Origin: Pseudomonas sp. M47T1
Lineage (GTDB): Bacteria > Pseudomonadota > Gammaproteobacteria > Pseudomonadales > Pseudomonadaceae
Length of the DNA stretch: 64,000 nucleotides
Reading direction: 5' to 3'
NCBI RefSeq assembly: GCF_000263855.1
Contig: NZ_AJWX01000013.1
Coordinates: 1 to 64,000, forward strand
This document shows, in pieces, positions 44,983 through 55,177 of this stretch (its first letter is position 1; each line of letters opens with the position of its first letter). The translations under genes and the position numbers were made by a program. A model generated the notes under the pieces. It did not search any database. It worked only from the letters and a program-made list of their open reading frames with translations, and had not been told where the DNA came from.

Positions 44983-45082
44983 GGAGCTGCCGCCAGGCTG
45001 CGAAGGCCCGCACCGCGGGCCCGCGATCGGCCTGACACCGCCGAAGGTCCTGCGGACCTTTTCGCAGCCTCACGGCAGCTCC
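44983..45082. repeat. large REP-like inverted repeat
   Basis: Arms 44983-45004 and 45061-45082 pair with two mismatches around a 56-base centre containing GGCCCGCACCGCGGGCC. It is the sister of the element at 33223 and lies between the convergent aldehyde dehydrogenase and polB genes. Confidence 0.8.
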
Positions 45083-45102
45083 GGGGGAGCGCACAGGTGT
45101 AG

Positions 45103-47466
45103 TCAGAACAAGCCCATCTGCCCGCCCACCAGCGTGGCGAAGTCGTCATCGACAAAGGGCAGGATGCCGTCCGCCACCGGCTGCAATTGCCGGCTGATGT
45201 AGTGGTCGTAATCGATGGCGGCATCAATGGCTTCCAGCGGCTGCGGGCCGGCCAGGGTAATGACGTAGCTGATCCAGCCACCACGCTGATACTGCAATGG
45301 CCGACCGTGGCGGGCATTGAACTCGTCGGCCAGGCGCGCGGCGCGCACGTGGGGCGGCACATTGCGCTCGTAGTCATCCAGCGGCCGGCGCAGGCGCTTG
45401 CGGTACACCAGTTGCTCGTCCACCTCGCCCGCCAGGGTCTTTTGCACCAGGGCGCGGACGAAATCCTGATAGGGGCGGTGGTGAAAAATACGCTCGTACA
45501 GCTCCTGCTGAAACGCCCGGGCCAGCGGCGACCAGTCGGTGCGCACCACTTCCAGACCCTTGTAAACCATTTCGTCGCTGCCATCGGCGCGGCGTACCAG
45601 CCCGGCATAACGCTTTTTGCTGCCCTCTTCCGCGCCTCGAATGGTGGGCATCAGGAATCGCGTGAAATGGGTTTCGAACTGCAGCTCCAGGGCGCTGTGC
45701 AAACCGTATTGATCCTGCAGGTGCTGGCGCCAGAATGCATTCACATGGGCCACCAGAGCGCGACCGATGTCTGCCGCTTCCTGCTGGCCGTGGGCGCGCT
45801 TGAGCCACACGAAGGTGGAGTCGGTGTCGCCGTAGATCACTTCATAGCCCTGGCCTTCCACCAGTTGCCGGGTGCGCTGCATGATTTCATGGCCGCGCAG
45901 GGTAATGGACGATGCGAGACGCGGGTCGAAAAAACGGCAGCCGCTGGAGCCCAGCACGCCGTAGAAGGCGTTCATGATGATCTTCAGGGCCTGGGACAAT
46001 GGCTGGTTGTGATGCGCCTTGGCCGCCTCGCGCCCCTGCCACACCGTGTTGACGATGGACGGCAGGCAATGGCGTTGGCGGGAGAACCGCGCGCCGAGAA
46101 AGCCGGGCACCGAATGCGCGTCGTCGGGTTGGCGCAGGCCCTCTATCAACCCAATGGGGTCAATGAGAAAGCTGCGGATGATCGACGGATACAGGCTTTT
46201 GTAGTCCAGCACCAGCACCGACTCGTACAACCCGGGCCGCGAGTCCATGACAAACCCGCCCGGGCTGGCCTGAGGCGGGCGCTCGCCAAGGTTGGGCGCC
46301 ACGAAGCCCTGGCGGTGCATCAACGGCAGGTACAGGTGGGTGAACGCCGCCACCGAGCCGCCGCTCTGGTCGGCGGGCAGGCCGGTGACCGTGGCCCGTT
46401 CAAGCATGAAGTCCATGATGCGCGTGTGCTCGAAGATACGCAGCACCAGCTCGCAGTCCTTTAGGTTGTAACGTGCCAGCGCCGGTTTGTCCTCGGCGAA
46501 CAGGCGGTTGATCTCGTCCATGCGCTGGTACGGCGTGGCAATCGACTTGCCCTCGCCCAGCAGGGTTTGCGCGACGTTTTCCAGGCTGAACGAGGGGAAG
46601 CTCCAGGTAGCCTGACGCAGCGCCTCGATGCCGTCGATGATCAGCCGCCCGGCGGCGCTGGCAAAGTAGTGCCCGTTGCCGCTGCCGTGCTCGCGCCACA
46701 ACAATTCGCCGCCGTTGCGCCCCAGGCGCAGTTGCACGCCATGGCGCCGGGCCTGTTCGTGCAGCACCCGCAGGTCGAACTGCACCACGTTCCAGCCGAT
46801 GATCACGTCGGGGTCGTGCTCGGCCATCCACTGGTTCAAGCATTCAAGCAGCTCGACCCGCGACTGGCAGTACTGCAGGTCGAAATCCAGCCCCGATGCG
46901 TCGCCATTGGCCGGGCCCAGCATGTAGACCTGGTGCTGACCGCACCCTTGCAGGCCGATGCAATACAGTTCCCCATGCTCGGTGGTTTCGATGTCCAGCG
47001 ATAACAGCTTGAGCGTGGGCCGGTAGCCGGGCGCGGGCTTGAGCTGGGCGCCCAGCAGCAGGCCATTGGCGTCCGGGCGCCCGGTGATACTGGCCGGGGC
47101 GTTGATGAAGCGCTCCATCAGGTAGCGCTCGGGCGGGCGGATGTCGGCTTCGTAGACATCGATGCCGTTTCGGCGCAGGGTCTTTTCCAGGTCAAGCAAA
47201 TGCCGGTACTGCTGGCAGTACAGGCCCTGCACCGGACGGTGGTGAAAATCCTGCAAGCCCAGTGGGCGCAGTTCGGCGCCCTGCTGTTGCGCCACCCACC
47301 GCTGGGCGTGCTCAGCCTGCGCCTGGGGCACGAAGGCCACACACGGCTGCACGGGCAGGCGCACTTGGCGGGGGCCTGCGTCGGTGGCCAGCCAGAATTC
47401 AATCTCCGTGCCCGCGGGCGTGTCACGCCAATGACGGGTGAGGATAAAACCTTGCTGGACATCCAC
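45103..47466 (-). CDS. polB: DNA polymerase II (family B)
   Basis: The product has 787 residues. The exonuclease motif is [11 protein letters not shown]. Polymerase motif A is [10 protein letters not shown], motif [13 protein letters not shown] and motif C YGDTDSTF. It is the SOS-type repair and bypass polymerase. I chose GTG at 47466 because the protein then starts with the usual family N-terminus ([13 protein letters not shown], the first Val read as Met). An ATG at 47532 would add 22 residues without similarity. It is divergent from mltA. Confidence 0.93.
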   Translation of the reverse strand: MDVQQGFILTRHWRDTPAGTEIEFWLATDAGPRQVRLPVQPCVAFVPQAQAEHAQRWVAQQQGAELRPLGLQDFHHRPVQGLYCQQYRHLLDLEKTLRRNGIDVYEADIRPPERYLMERFINAPASITGRPDANGLLLGAQLKPAPGYRPTLKLLSLDIETTEHGELYCIGLQGCGQHQVYMLGPANGDASGLDFDLQYCQSRVELLECLNQWMAEHDPDVIIGWNVVQFDLRVLHEQARRHGVQLRLGRNGGELLWREHGSGNGHYFASAAGRLIIDGIEALRQATWSFPSFSLENVAQTLLGEGKSIATPYQRMDEINRLFAEDKPALARYNLKDCELVLRIFEHTRIMDFMLERATVTGLPADQSGGSVAAFTHLYLPLMHRQGFVAPNLGERPPQASPGGFVMDSRPGLYESVLVLDYKSLYPSIIRSFLIDPIGLIEGLRQPDDAHSVPGFLGARFSRQRHCLPSIVNTVWQGREAAKAHHNQPLSQALKIIMNAFYGVLGSSGCRFFDPRLASSITLRGHEIMQRTRQLVEGQGYEVIYGDTDSTFVWLKRAHGQQEAADIGRALVAHVNAFWRQHLQDQYGLHSALELQFETHFTRFLMPTIRGAEEGSKKRYAGLVRRADGSDEMVYKGLEVVRTDWSPLARAFQQELYERIFHHRPYQDFVRALVQKTLAGEVDEQLVYRKRLRRPLDDYERNVPPHVRAARLADEFNARHGRPLQYQRGGWISYVITLAGPQPLEAIDAAIDYDHYISRQLQPVADGILPFVDDDFATLVGGQMGLF

Positions 47467-47605
47467 GGCACTGAACCTCGGTTGAAACGCGCTGCCGAAA
47501 CATGGCGCAAAGAAACCATTGTACCCGTTCATGCCAACGATTTGACGCAGCCCATGGCTTTGCCCAAGCTACGCGCCTTTCCACTCGTTTTGCGGATACC
47601 CCTGA

Positions 47606-48751
47606 GTGAAGACTTCAGCAATCAAATGGCCCCGCCTGCTGCTCGCCGCCACCGGTGTGCTGGTGCTGCTGGCCGGCTGTGATTTCGGCAAGCCCAAGCC
47701 GCCACCGCCCACCACCTACACAAGCGTCGACTGGAGCGCCCTGCCGGCGGTCAGCGACAGCGACCTGATGGCCGGTTTCACCGCCTGGAATTCCGCCTGT
47801 CAGCGCCTGGCCAAGGACCCCACCTGGGGCGCTACCTGCGCCGTCGCGGCCCAGGTGCCGGCGCAACCGGCGGCGGTACGCACCTTCCTGCAAACCCAGC
47901 TGCAGGTCTACAGCCTGCGCTCGGGTGACAACCAGGACCGCGGCCTGATCACCGGTTATTACGAACCGGTGTATCCCGGCAGCCTGACGCAGGACGCACA
48001 CCACACCGTGCCGGTGCTGGGCGTGCCCGACGACCTGATCATCGTGAACCTGGACAGCCTCTACCCCGAACTGAAGGGTAAACGCCTGCGCGGACGCCTG
48101 GACGGTCATGTGTTGCGCCCCTACGACGATGCGCAAACCATCAATGAGAAGGGCGTCAACGCACCGGTGCTGGCGTGGCTGAACAACCCCATGGACCTGC
48201 AGTTCCTGCAGATCCAGGGCTCGGGCCGCATCCGCCTGGACAGCGGCCGCCAGTTGCGCATCGGTTATGCCGACCAGAACGGCTACCCTTATAAGCCGGT
48301 GGGCCGCTGGCTGGTGGAACAGGGCCAGTTGAAGAAAGAAGAAGTCAGCATGGGCAAGATCCGCGACTGGGCCGTGGCCAACCCCGAGCGGGTGCCCGAG
48401 TTGCTGGCCAGCAACCCCAGCTACGTGTTCTTTTCCACCCGCCCGGACAGCAACGAAGGCCCGCGCGGCTCGCTGAACGTGCCGCTGACCGCTGGCTATA
48501 GCGTGGCCATCGACCGCAAGGTAATCCCCCTGGGCAGCCTGCTGTGGCTGTCCACCACCCGCCCCGACGGCAAATCGCTGATCCGTCCCGTGGCGGCCCA
48601 GGACACTGGCGGCGCCATTGCCGGCGAAGTGCGTGCGGACCTGTTCTGGGGCACCGGCGACAAGGCCGGCGACTTGGCCGGCAACATGAAACAGCAGGGG
48701 CAGATCTGGCTGCTGTGGCCCAAGGGCGCGCCGCCACCCAAAGTGCAGTAA
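47606..48751 (+). CDS. mltA: membrane-bound lytic murein transglycosylase A
   Basis: The product has 381 residues with a lipoprotein signal (lipobox LLAGC, Cys near residue 25). The MltA fold shows GLITGYYEPVYPGS, FLQIQGSGRIRL and the final 3D-domain stretch AAQDTGGAIAGEVRADLFWG with its catalytic Asp. It cleaves peptidoglycan glycan strands at the outer membrane. The start is GTG at 47606, with weak ribosome pairing. Confidence 0.94.
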   Translation: MKTSAIKWPRLLLAATGVLVLLAGCDFGKPKPPPPTTYTSVDWSALPAVSDSDLMAGFTAWNSACQRLAKDPTWGATCAVAAQVPAQPAAVRTFLQTQLQVYSLRSGDNQDRGLITGYYEPVYPGSLTQDAHHTVPVLGVPDDLIIVNLDSLYPELKGKRLRGRLDGHVLRPYDDAQTINEKGVNAPVLAWLNNPMDLQFLQIQGSGRIRLDSGRQLRIGYADQNGYPYKPVGRWLVEQGQLKKEEVSMGKIRDWAVANPERVPELLASNPSYVFFSTRPDSNEGPRGSLNVPLTAGYSVAIDRKVIPLGSLLWLSTTRPDGKSLIRPVAAQDTGGAIAGEVRADLFWGTGDKAGDLAGNMKQQGQIWLLWPKGAPPPKVQ

Positions 48752-48823
48752 CCCAGCAGCCGCCGCATTTGTGGAGTGGGTGCCGCAGAGCCAGCCTTCG
48801 GCAGTTTGCGGGCTTTTTCGCGG

Positions 48824-49708
48824 TTAGGGGGTACAGGACGCCTGGAAGGCCTTGACCGCCTTGACCACGGCCGGCAGGCGGTCGCGGTCGGCCAGCCAGG
48901 TCAGCATCAGACGCTCATCGCTGCCCACGCCTGCCACTGGCCGTTGGCGCAGGCCGGCCAGCGCCTGGTCGCCGGGCCACACCGGCAGCAAGGCCACCCC
49001 CGCCCCGGCTTTGGCCAGCGCCAGGGCGGCGGAAATGTCGGAACACTCGAACGCCACCAGGGGCCGCAGGCCACTGTCGGTAAACGCCTGCTGAATACGT
49101 TCGTAGAAGCCATGGCCCTGGCGCCGCCGCACGATGATCAACGGCACCTGCGCCAGCTCGTCCAGGCTGCACACATCCACATCCGGCAAATGCCCGGGCA
49201 CGGCTTCCACCGCTGCCAGGGTCAAGGCCTGCAACGGTTCGCTGTGCAATAAAGGGTTCGCCACCGGCCACTGACTGAGGGCAAAGTCCAGCTGGCGTGA
49301 TTGCAGCATGTGCTCCAGCACGGCAGGTTCGGCGTGGTAGACGCAAAAGAGGAGGTTAGGCAACTGCTGGCGTACCTCGCCCAGCACGCGGGCCAGGAAG
49401 GCCGCGCCGGAGGTCACCGTGCCAACGCTGACCCTGCCGCTGACGCCTTGGGCCAGGCCACGCATGTCGGCGTCGATCTCATCGGCCAGGTTCAGCAGCT
49501 CACAGGCACGCCGGTACAGATGCTGGCCAGCGTCGGTCACCAGCAGGCCGCGGCCCTGGCGTTCGAACAGTTGCAGGCCATAGTCGGCCTCCAGGGTCTT
49601 GAGGTGCTGGCTCAGGGGGGGCTGCGCGATGTGCAGCTCCTGGGAGGCGGCCGCGATGGATTTACGCTCGACAATGGTCTTGAAGTACAGCAGGTGGCGT
49701 AAATTCAT
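48824..49708 (-). CDS. LysR-type transcriptional regulator
   Basis: The product has 294 residues and starts MNLRHLLYFKTIVERKS, with the helix-turn-helix SIAAASQELHIAQPPLSQHL. It is of the CatR/BenM-like size class rather than the NodD type. ATG at 49708 gives the standard N-terminus. The frame to 49735 adds nine residues. No clear target gene is adjacent, since the neighbour upstream lies on the same strand and is a small periplasmic protein. Confidence 0.88.
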   Translation of the reverse strand: MNLRHLLYFKTIVERKSIAAASQELHIAQPPLSQHLKTLEADYGLQLFERQGRGLLVTDAGQHLYRRACELLNLADEIDADMRGLAQGVSGRVSVGTVTSGAAFLARVLGEVRQQLPNLLFCVYHAEPAVLEHMLQSRQLDFALSQWPVANPLLHSEPLQALTLAAVEAVPGHLPDVDVCSLDELAQVPLIIVRRRQGHGFYERIQQAFTDSGLRPLVAFECSDISAALALAKAGAGVALLPVWPGDQALAGLRQRPVAGVGSDERLMLTWLADRDRLPAVVKAVKAFQASCTP

Positions 49709-49753
49709 GAAGGGCTCGGTCCATAAGGCATGCACCCAGAATAGCCGAACGCC

Positions 49754-49987
49754 CTAGTCGTAGCAGCCTTTGCCCATTAGTCGATAGATCAGCGAATGGC
49801 GCTGGCCCTGGCTGTCTTCGTACACCATGGTCACCGGCACTACCGCGCATACGTCCGGGATGTCACCGGCGTTGATGACTTTGGCGATGTCCAGCTTCTG
49901 GCCGTAGGTGTAACGCTGGGCGGGGTCGGCGTGAGCCGTGGCGGCAATACCGAGGGTCAAGGCAGCAATGGCCATGAGGGCTTTCAT
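49754..49987 (-). CDS. DUF2790 small periplasmic protein
   Basis: The product has 77 residues with a signal peptide (MKALMAIAALTLGIAATAHA). The mature part (YTYGQKLDIAKVINAGDIP and VTMVYEDSQGQRHSLIYR) matches DUF2790, a Pseudomonas-rich family of unknown role. ATG at 49987 has GGAGAACA before it. The longer frame adds five residues. Members often respond to copper or other stress, but nothing here shows that. Confidence 0.87.
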   Translation of the reverse strand: MKALMAIAALTLGIAATAHADPAQRYTYGQKLDIAKVINAGDIPDVCAVVPVTMVYEDSQGQRHSLIYRLMGKGCYD

Positions 49988-50117
49988 GTGTCTGTTCTCC
50001 AAGTGATTTTTCCTTGGAGACAGGTTAAGCGGCAGCCTGCCCGGTGAATATGATTGAATTCGTCATCACCCATACACAAAACGTGGCCGCCCCAAGGCGG
50101 CCGCAGGGTGGGTGCGG

Positions 50118-51251
50118 TCAGCGCCCCAGCTGCCACACCCGCGCAATATCCCGAGCCCGATCACGCAGCAACGGCGCCGCATTGCGACATGCCTCATCCA
50201 GCGTCATGGGCCCACTGGCCAAGGCAAACGCGGCGGTCACGCCATGGGCGTACATCTGCTCATAGCCATCGCCCAGGGTGCCGGCAATCACCAGCACCGG
50301 CACGTTCTGCGCGGCGGCGGCACGCGCCACACCAAAGGGTGTCTTGCCGCGCAGGGTCTGGGCATCGAAGCGCCCTTCCCCGGTAATCACCAGGTTGGCA
50401 CCGTGCAGGGCCTGTTCCAGCCCGGTGAGCTCTGCCACCACCTGCACGCCCGGGCGGAACGTGGCGCCCAGAAAGGCCTTGGCGGCGAAGCCCATGCCCC
50501 CTGCGGCACCGGCGCCTGGCGACTCGCGCAAGTCGTGGCCGAGCGCCTCGGCGCTGCGATCGGCAAAGTGGTCCAGTGCTGCATCCAGTTGCAGCACCTG
50601 CGCAGGGCTGGCGCCCTTTTGCGGGCCAAATACATGGGAGGCGCCATGAGGGCCGCACAGGGGGTTGTCGACGTCGGCGGCCACTTCGAAACGCACGCTG
50701 GCCAGGCGCGGGTCCAGGCCGTCGAGCACCACCCGGGCTAGCTGCGCCAGGGCCAGGCCGCCCTTGGCCAGTGGCTGCTCGTCTGCGCCGAACAGTTCCA
50801 CGCCCAGGGCGCGGAGCATGCCGGTGCCGGCGTCATTGGTGGCGCTGCCGCCAATGGCAAGAATGACCCGCAGCGCACCTGCGTCCAGCGCTGCCCGAAT
50901 CAGCTCGCCGGTGCCATAGGTGCTGCTGGTGCAGGCATCGCGCTGCTGCACGGGCACCAACTGCAAGCCACTGGCCTCGGCCATTTCGATGATCGCCGTG
51001 GCGCTGTCGGCCAGCCAGCCCCAGCGAGCCTGCACGGGTGCGCCCAGCGGGCCTTCCACGGTCAGGCTGCGCAACTCCCCGTCACAGGCCGCCAGAATCG
51101 CCTCCATGGTGCCCTCGCCACCGTCGGCCATGGGGCACTGCACTAGCTGGGCATCAGGCAGCGCCAGGGCCAGGCCCTCGGCAATGGCGGCGGCGACCCC
51201 GGCAGCGCTGAGGCTGTCCTTGAACGAGTCTGGGGCAATGACGATTTTCAT
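50118..51251 (-). CDS. glycerate kinase
   Basis: The product has 377 residues of the GarK/GlxK family (MKIVIAPDSFKDSLSA, MADGGEGTMEAI, LAIGGSATNDAGTGMLRALG). It phosphorylates glycerate to a phosphoglycerate, feeding glycolysis. The start at 51251 matches the family. The frame to 51380 is unsupported. It follows the CdaR-type regulator on the same strand (94 bp gap), with an MFS transporter divergent from that regulator: a sugar-acid/glycerate utilisation module. Confidence 0.93.
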   Translation of the reverse strand: MKIVIAPDSFKDSLSAAGVAAAIAEGLALALPDAQLVQCPMADGGEGTMEAILAACDGELRSLTVEGPLGAPVQARWGWLADSATAIIEMAEASGLQLVPVQQRDACTSSTYGTGELIRAALDAGALRVILAIGGSATNDAGTGMLRALGVELFGADEQPLAKGGLALAQLARVVLDGLDPRLASVRFEVAADVDNPLCGPHGASHVFGPQKGASPAQVLQLDAALDHFADRSAEALGHDLRESPGAGAAGGMGFAAKAFLGATFRPGVQVVAELTGLEQALHGANLVITGEGRFDAQTLRGKTPFGVARAAAAQNVPVLVIAGTLGDGYEQMYAHGVTAAFALASGPMTLDEACRNAAPLLRDRARDIARVWQLGR

Positions 51252-51345
51252 GACGGCTACTCCGGTTTTCTTGTTCCACCCATGCTGCCAGTTGCTCGAC
51301 GCCACGGCGCCGGGCCATTGCACAAGCCGGGCGGTGCTTTGTTGT

Positions 51346-52452
51346 TCATTTCCACAAGTCGGCGGGCAGCAACTGCACACCCAAGTACAGGGTGAGCATG
51401 CCGGCCAGGCGGTTGGGGTCGATGCCGCTCAGCTCGGCAATGCGCTCCATGCGGTAGCGCAGGCTGTTGCGGTGGATGCCCAGCGCGTCGGCGCACGCCT
51501 GGCTCTGGCCGTCGTGTTCGCACCAGGCCCGCAAGGTGGCCAGCAACTGGCCGCTGGCGTCCTTGGCCATCACCTTGCGCAGTGGCCCCAGCCATTCGTC
51601 CAGGCTGTCATCGCTACGGTGGCGCCAGAGCATGGCGGGCAGCCGATAGCGGGCCAACGGCAGGCATCGCACCTGGGGCACGATATCGCGCCCATAGGCC
51701 AACAGGTCGCGCACCCAGCGGTAGCCGCGGCGCAGCCCGGCCAGGTCATCGGCGGCCTCGCCCAAGGCCAGGCGCTGCACGGGCCAGGCCTGGGCAACGA
51801 GTTTGTCCAGCAAACGGGTTTCGTCAACGGTGACGCTGGCCGGCCGGCACCACAGCAGCGAACCTGCCGCCGGGCTCACGCACCAACTGTCCGGGTAGCG
51901 CCCCAGCAACCAGGCCGCCAAGGCCTCAGTGCCCTGACTGGCCTTGAGCTCGAACAGGCACGGCGTGCGTGGCAGGTGCGGCTTGAGGCCCATCTGTCGG
52001 GCTTCGTCCAGCAAACGTGGGGAATCACCGGTACCGCCCAGCAACAAGGCCAGTAAGTCGTCGCAACGCTGACGCCGCCAGTGCTGTTCCACTTGCAGAC
52101 GGCGCTGGCCCAGCAACATCTCGGCGGTCATGCGCACCAGCTCCGCGAAGGTGCGCAATTGCCCTGGCTCCCCCGTCAGGCCCAGCACCCCGATCAGCCG
52201 CCCGTCCAGCATCAGGGGCAGGTTCACCCCCGGCTGCACGCCCTTCAGGCACTGCGCCGCCTGGACGTCCAATTCCACCACCCTACCGTTGGCCAGCACC
52301 AGCTGGGCGCCCTCGTGGCGGGTGTTGATACGCTCGGGCTCACCACTGCCCAGGATCAGCCCCTGGCTGTCCATGACGTTGACGTTGCACGGCAGAATGG
52401 CCATTGCGCGGTCGACAATGTCTTGCGCAAGGTCATGATCAAGTTCGAACAT
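51346..52452 (-). CDS. CdaR-type sugar-diacid regulator
   Basis: The product has 368 residues. The N-terminal sugar-diacid recognition domain (LDHDLAQDIVDRAMAILP, LPLMLDGRLIGVLGLTGEPG) is followed by a PucR-type C-terminal helix-turn-helix (QACADALGIHRNSLRYRMER). CdaR senses glycerate or sugar diacids and activates their catabolic genes. ATG at 52452 is right for the family. The 160-bp gap to the MFS gene holds the shared promoter. Confidence 0.91.
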   Translation of the reverse strand: MFELDHDLAQDIVDRAMAILPCNVNVMDSQGLILGSGEPERINTRHEGAQLVLANGRVVELDVQAAQCLKGVQPGVNLPLMLDGRLIGVLGLTGEPGQLRTFAELVRMTAEMLLGQRRLQVEQHWRRQRCDDLLALLLGGTGDSPRLLDEARQMGLKPHLPRTPCLFELKASQGTEALAAWLLGRYPDSWCVSPAAGSLLWCRPASVTVDETRLLDKLVAQAWPVQRLALGEAADDLAGLRRGYRWVRDLLAYGRDIVPQVRCLPLARYRLPAMLWRHRSDDSLDEWLGPLRKVMAKDASGQLLATLRAWCEHDGQSQACADALGIHRNSLRYRMERIAELSGIDPNRLAGMLTLYLGVQLLPADLWK

Positions 52453-52614
52453 AGGACGATATTCCTGGTAAAGCGCAGCACGCACGTCTGTAGGGTCGCA
52501 CAGCCGGGCCACCGCTTCACTGTGCAAACGCACAAAGACAGTGCCCGTTTCGTCGCCGACACTCAAGGGTGGCTCACGATAGCCGCCAATAACATAAAAA
52601 CAGAGAGAAACCCC

Positions 52615-53919
52615 ATGTCTACAAGCCCCGCCCTTGACCAGGGTAACCATGGCGTCCGCGATGCCGTGTATCGGCGCATCACCCTGCGGCTGATCCCCTT
52701 TATCTTCATCTGCTACCTGTTCAACTACCTGGACCGGGTCAACGTCGGCTTCGCCAAGTTGCAGATGCTCGATGCCCTGAAGTTCAGCGAAACCACCTAC
52801 GGCCTGGGCGCCGGTATTTTCTTTATCGGCTATGTGCTGTGCGGTCTGCCGAGCAACCTGGCGCTTACCCGCTTTGGCCCACGGCGCTGGATTGCGCTGA
52901 TGATGCTGGCCTGGGGCGGCCTGTCGACCTGCCTGCTGTTTGTGACTACGCCCATGGAGTTCTACACGCTGCGCCTGCTGACCGGCGCCGCCGAGGCCGG
53001 TTTCTTTCCCGGCATTGTGCTGTACCTCTCGCAGTGGTTCCCCAACGCCCGCCGCGGTCGCATCATGGCCCTGTTCATGTCGGCCATCCCGGTATCGGGG
53101 TTGTTGGGCAGCCCGTTTTCCGGCTGGATTCTCAACCACTTTGCCGTGGGCCAGCAGGGCCTGGCCGCCTGGCAGTGGATGTTCCTGATCCAGGGCATTC
53201 CGACCATGGTGCTCGGCTGCCTGGCCTACTTCCTGCTCAGCGACAGTTTTGCCAAGGCCACCTGGCTGACCGCCGAACAGCGCCAGGTGGTGGAAGCCGA
53301 CCTGGCCGAGGACGCCCTCAACAAGCCCGCGCACAAGCACGAATTCATTGGCGCGGTGTTCGCCACACCACTGATCTGGGTGCTAGGCTTCATCTACTTC
53401 TGCATTCAGAGCGGCGTGTACGCCATCAACTTCTGGCTGCCGTCGATCATCAAGAACCTGGGCTTCAGCGATGCGCTGGTGATCGGTTGGCTGAGCGCCA
53501 TACCGTACCTGCTGGCCGGCATTTTCATGCTGCTGGTGGGCCGCTCGGCCGACCTGCGCAATGAGCGCCGCTGGCACCTGGTGGTACCGATGCTGATGGG
53601 CGCCATCGGCCTGATCATTGCCGTGAACTTCGCCGCCACCCCGGCCATCGCCATCGTTGGCCTGAGCATCGCCACCATGGGCGCGCTGACCGGCCTGCCG
53701 ATGTTCTGGCCATTGCCGACGGCGTTCCTGAGCGCAGGCGTGGCCGCTGGCGGCCTGGCGATCATCAACTCCGTGGGGCAGATGGCGGGGTTCCTAAGCC
53801 CTTACATCGTTGGCTTCATCAAGGACCAGACCGGGTCCACCGATGCGGCGTTGTATGCGTTGGCGGGGTTGATCGTGTTGGGCAGCGCGGTGGCTTACAA
53901 GGTGGCCGGCAAGCGTTGA
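52615..53919 (+). CDS. MFS transporter, anion:cation symporter type
   Basis: The product has 434 residues with twelve membrane segments. The N-terminal NYLDRVNVGFAKLQM is typical of the ACS family that takes up organic acids such as glucarate, tartrate or phthalate. It is divergent from the CdaR gene and so is the probable importer for the glycerate/sugar-acid module. The start at 52615 was preferred over the very long upstream frame that runs antisense through the CdaR gene. Confidence 0.91.
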   Translation: MSTSPALDQGNHGVRDAVYRRITLRLIPFIFICYLFNYLDRVNVGFAKLQMLDALKFSETTYGLGAGIFFIGYVLCGLPSNLALTRFGPRRWIALMMLAWGGLSTCLLFVTTPMEFYTLRLLTGAAEAGFFPGIVLYLSQWFPNARRGRIMALFMSAIPVSGLLGSPFSGWILNHFAVGQQGLAAWQWMFLIQGIPTMVLGCLAYFLLSDSFAKATWLTAEQRQVVEADLAEDALNKPAHKHEFIGAVFATPLIWVLGFIYFCIQSGVYAINFWLPSIIKNLGFSDALVIGWLSAIPYLLAGIFMLLVGRSADLRNERRWHLVVPMLMGAIGLIIAVNFAATPAIAIVGLSIATMGALTGLPMFWPLPTAFLSAGVAAGGLAIINSVGQMAGFLSPYIVGFIKDQTGSTDAALYALAGLIVLGSAVAYKVAGKR

Positions 53920-54052
53920 TCCGGTACCTCAGCGCCCCGTAGGCTGCCGCCAGGCCGTAGGCGCTGCCGCCGCGCCATTCAACAGGTTTTAGGTGCGCCT
54001 TCAGATGCCGTGCAGTACCTTTGCGGTTCACCACTGCAAAGGGATGTCACCG

Positions 54053-55057
54053 ATGATCTACCGCGCACTGGGCCACAGTGGCCTGAAAGTCTCCGCCCTG
54101 ACCCTGGGCAGCATGATGTTCGGCGAGCAGACGCCTACCGAAGACGCCCTGCACATCATCGACAAGGCCTGGGACCAGGGCATCAACTTCATCGACACTG
54201 CCGACGTGTACAACGGCGGCCGCAGCGAGGAAATCGTCGGCGAGGCGATTGCCCGCAACCGCCAGGACTGGATTCTGGCCACCAAGGTGGGCTTTGGCCC
54301 GGCTGACGGCCTGCCCAACCGCAGCGGCCTGAGCCGCCAGCACATCTTCAATGGCGTCGACGCCAGCCTGACCCGCCTGGGCACCGACTACATCGACCTC
54401 TATTACCTGCATCGCGACGACCTCAACACCCCGTTGGAGGTGACCGTCAGCGCCATCGGCGACCTGCTGCGCCACGGCAAGATCCGTCACTGGGGCGTGT
54501 CCAATTTCCGCGGCTGGCGCCTGGCCGAAATCGTCAACGTGGCCCAGCGCCTGGGCGTGGACAAGCCGGTGGCCAGCCAACCGCTGTACAACATCGTCAA
54601 CCGCCAGGTGGAAACCGAGCAACTCACCGCTGCGGCCTACCACGGCTTGGGCGTGGTGCCCTTCAGCCCCCTGGCCCGCGGCGTGCTCAGTGGCAAATAC
54701 AGCCCCGGCAAGGCACCCCAGGCCGGTAGCCGTGCCGCGCGCCAGGACAAGCGGATACTGGAAACCGAATGGCGCGACGAGTCACTGCACATCGCGCAAA
54801 AAATCCAGGCGCATGTGGCGGCCAAGGGCGTGGGAATGGTGGAGTTTGCGATTGCCTGGGTGCTGAACAATCAGCTGGTCAGCTCGGCCATTGTGGGGCC
54901 GCGCACCGAGGCCCAGTGGGATACCTACAGCGGGGCGCTGGCGGTGAAGATCACGGCGCAAGATGAGGCGTTTATCGACTCGCTGGTAACACCGGGCCAC
55001 CCGTCGACGCCGGGTTACAACGACCCGGGGCACTTCGTGCCGGGACGCGTCGTTTAA
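54053..55057 (+). CDS. aldo/keto reductase
   Basis: The product has 334 residues of the AKR fold. The catalytic tetrad is visible: DTADVYNGG (Tyr), ILATKVGFG (Lys) and LYYLHRDD (His), with the Asp of NFIDTAD. It reduces carbonyls with NADPH. ATG at 54053 gives MIYRALGHSGLKVSALTLG, the standard start. It stands alone, after a region with fragments of REP elements (53935-53985). The substrate is unknown. Confidence 0.92.
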   Translation: MIYRALGHSGLKVSALTLGSMMFGEQTPTEDALHIIDKAWDQGINFIDTADVYNGGRSEEIVGEAIARNRQDWILATKVGFGPADGLPNRSGLSRQHIFNGVDASLTRLGTDYIDLYYLHRDDLNTPLEVTVSAIGDLLRHGKIRHWGVSNFRGWRLAEIVNVAQRLGVDKPVASQPLYNIVNRQVETEQLTAAAYHGLGVVPFSPLARGVLSGKYSPGKAPQAGSRAARQDKRILETEWRDESLHIAQKIQAHVAAKGVGMVEFAIAWVLNNQLVSSAIVGPRTEAQWDTYSGALAVKITAQDEAFIDSLVTPGHPSTPGYNDPGHFVPGRVV

Positions 55058-55069
55058 AGGGTAAAACGA

Positions 55070-55151
55070 CGCTGCCGCCAGGCTGCGCTGGCCCTGGCGG
55101 TCACTGAAAATCTTCAGCGAGGCACAGGGCCAGCGCAGCCTGGCGGCAGCG
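55070..55151. terminator. perfect 27-bp inverted repeat (REPIN-like) between convergent genes
   Basis: Arms 55070-55096 and 55125-55151 are perfectly complementary with a 28-base spacer. They carry the same core (GCTGCCGCCAGGCTGCGCTG) as 29096. The position between the ends of the aldo/keto reductase and ilvE suggests a bidirectional terminator. Confidence 0.75.
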
Positions 55152-55177
55152 GCTACGGCTGGGCGGCGATCAGTTGA

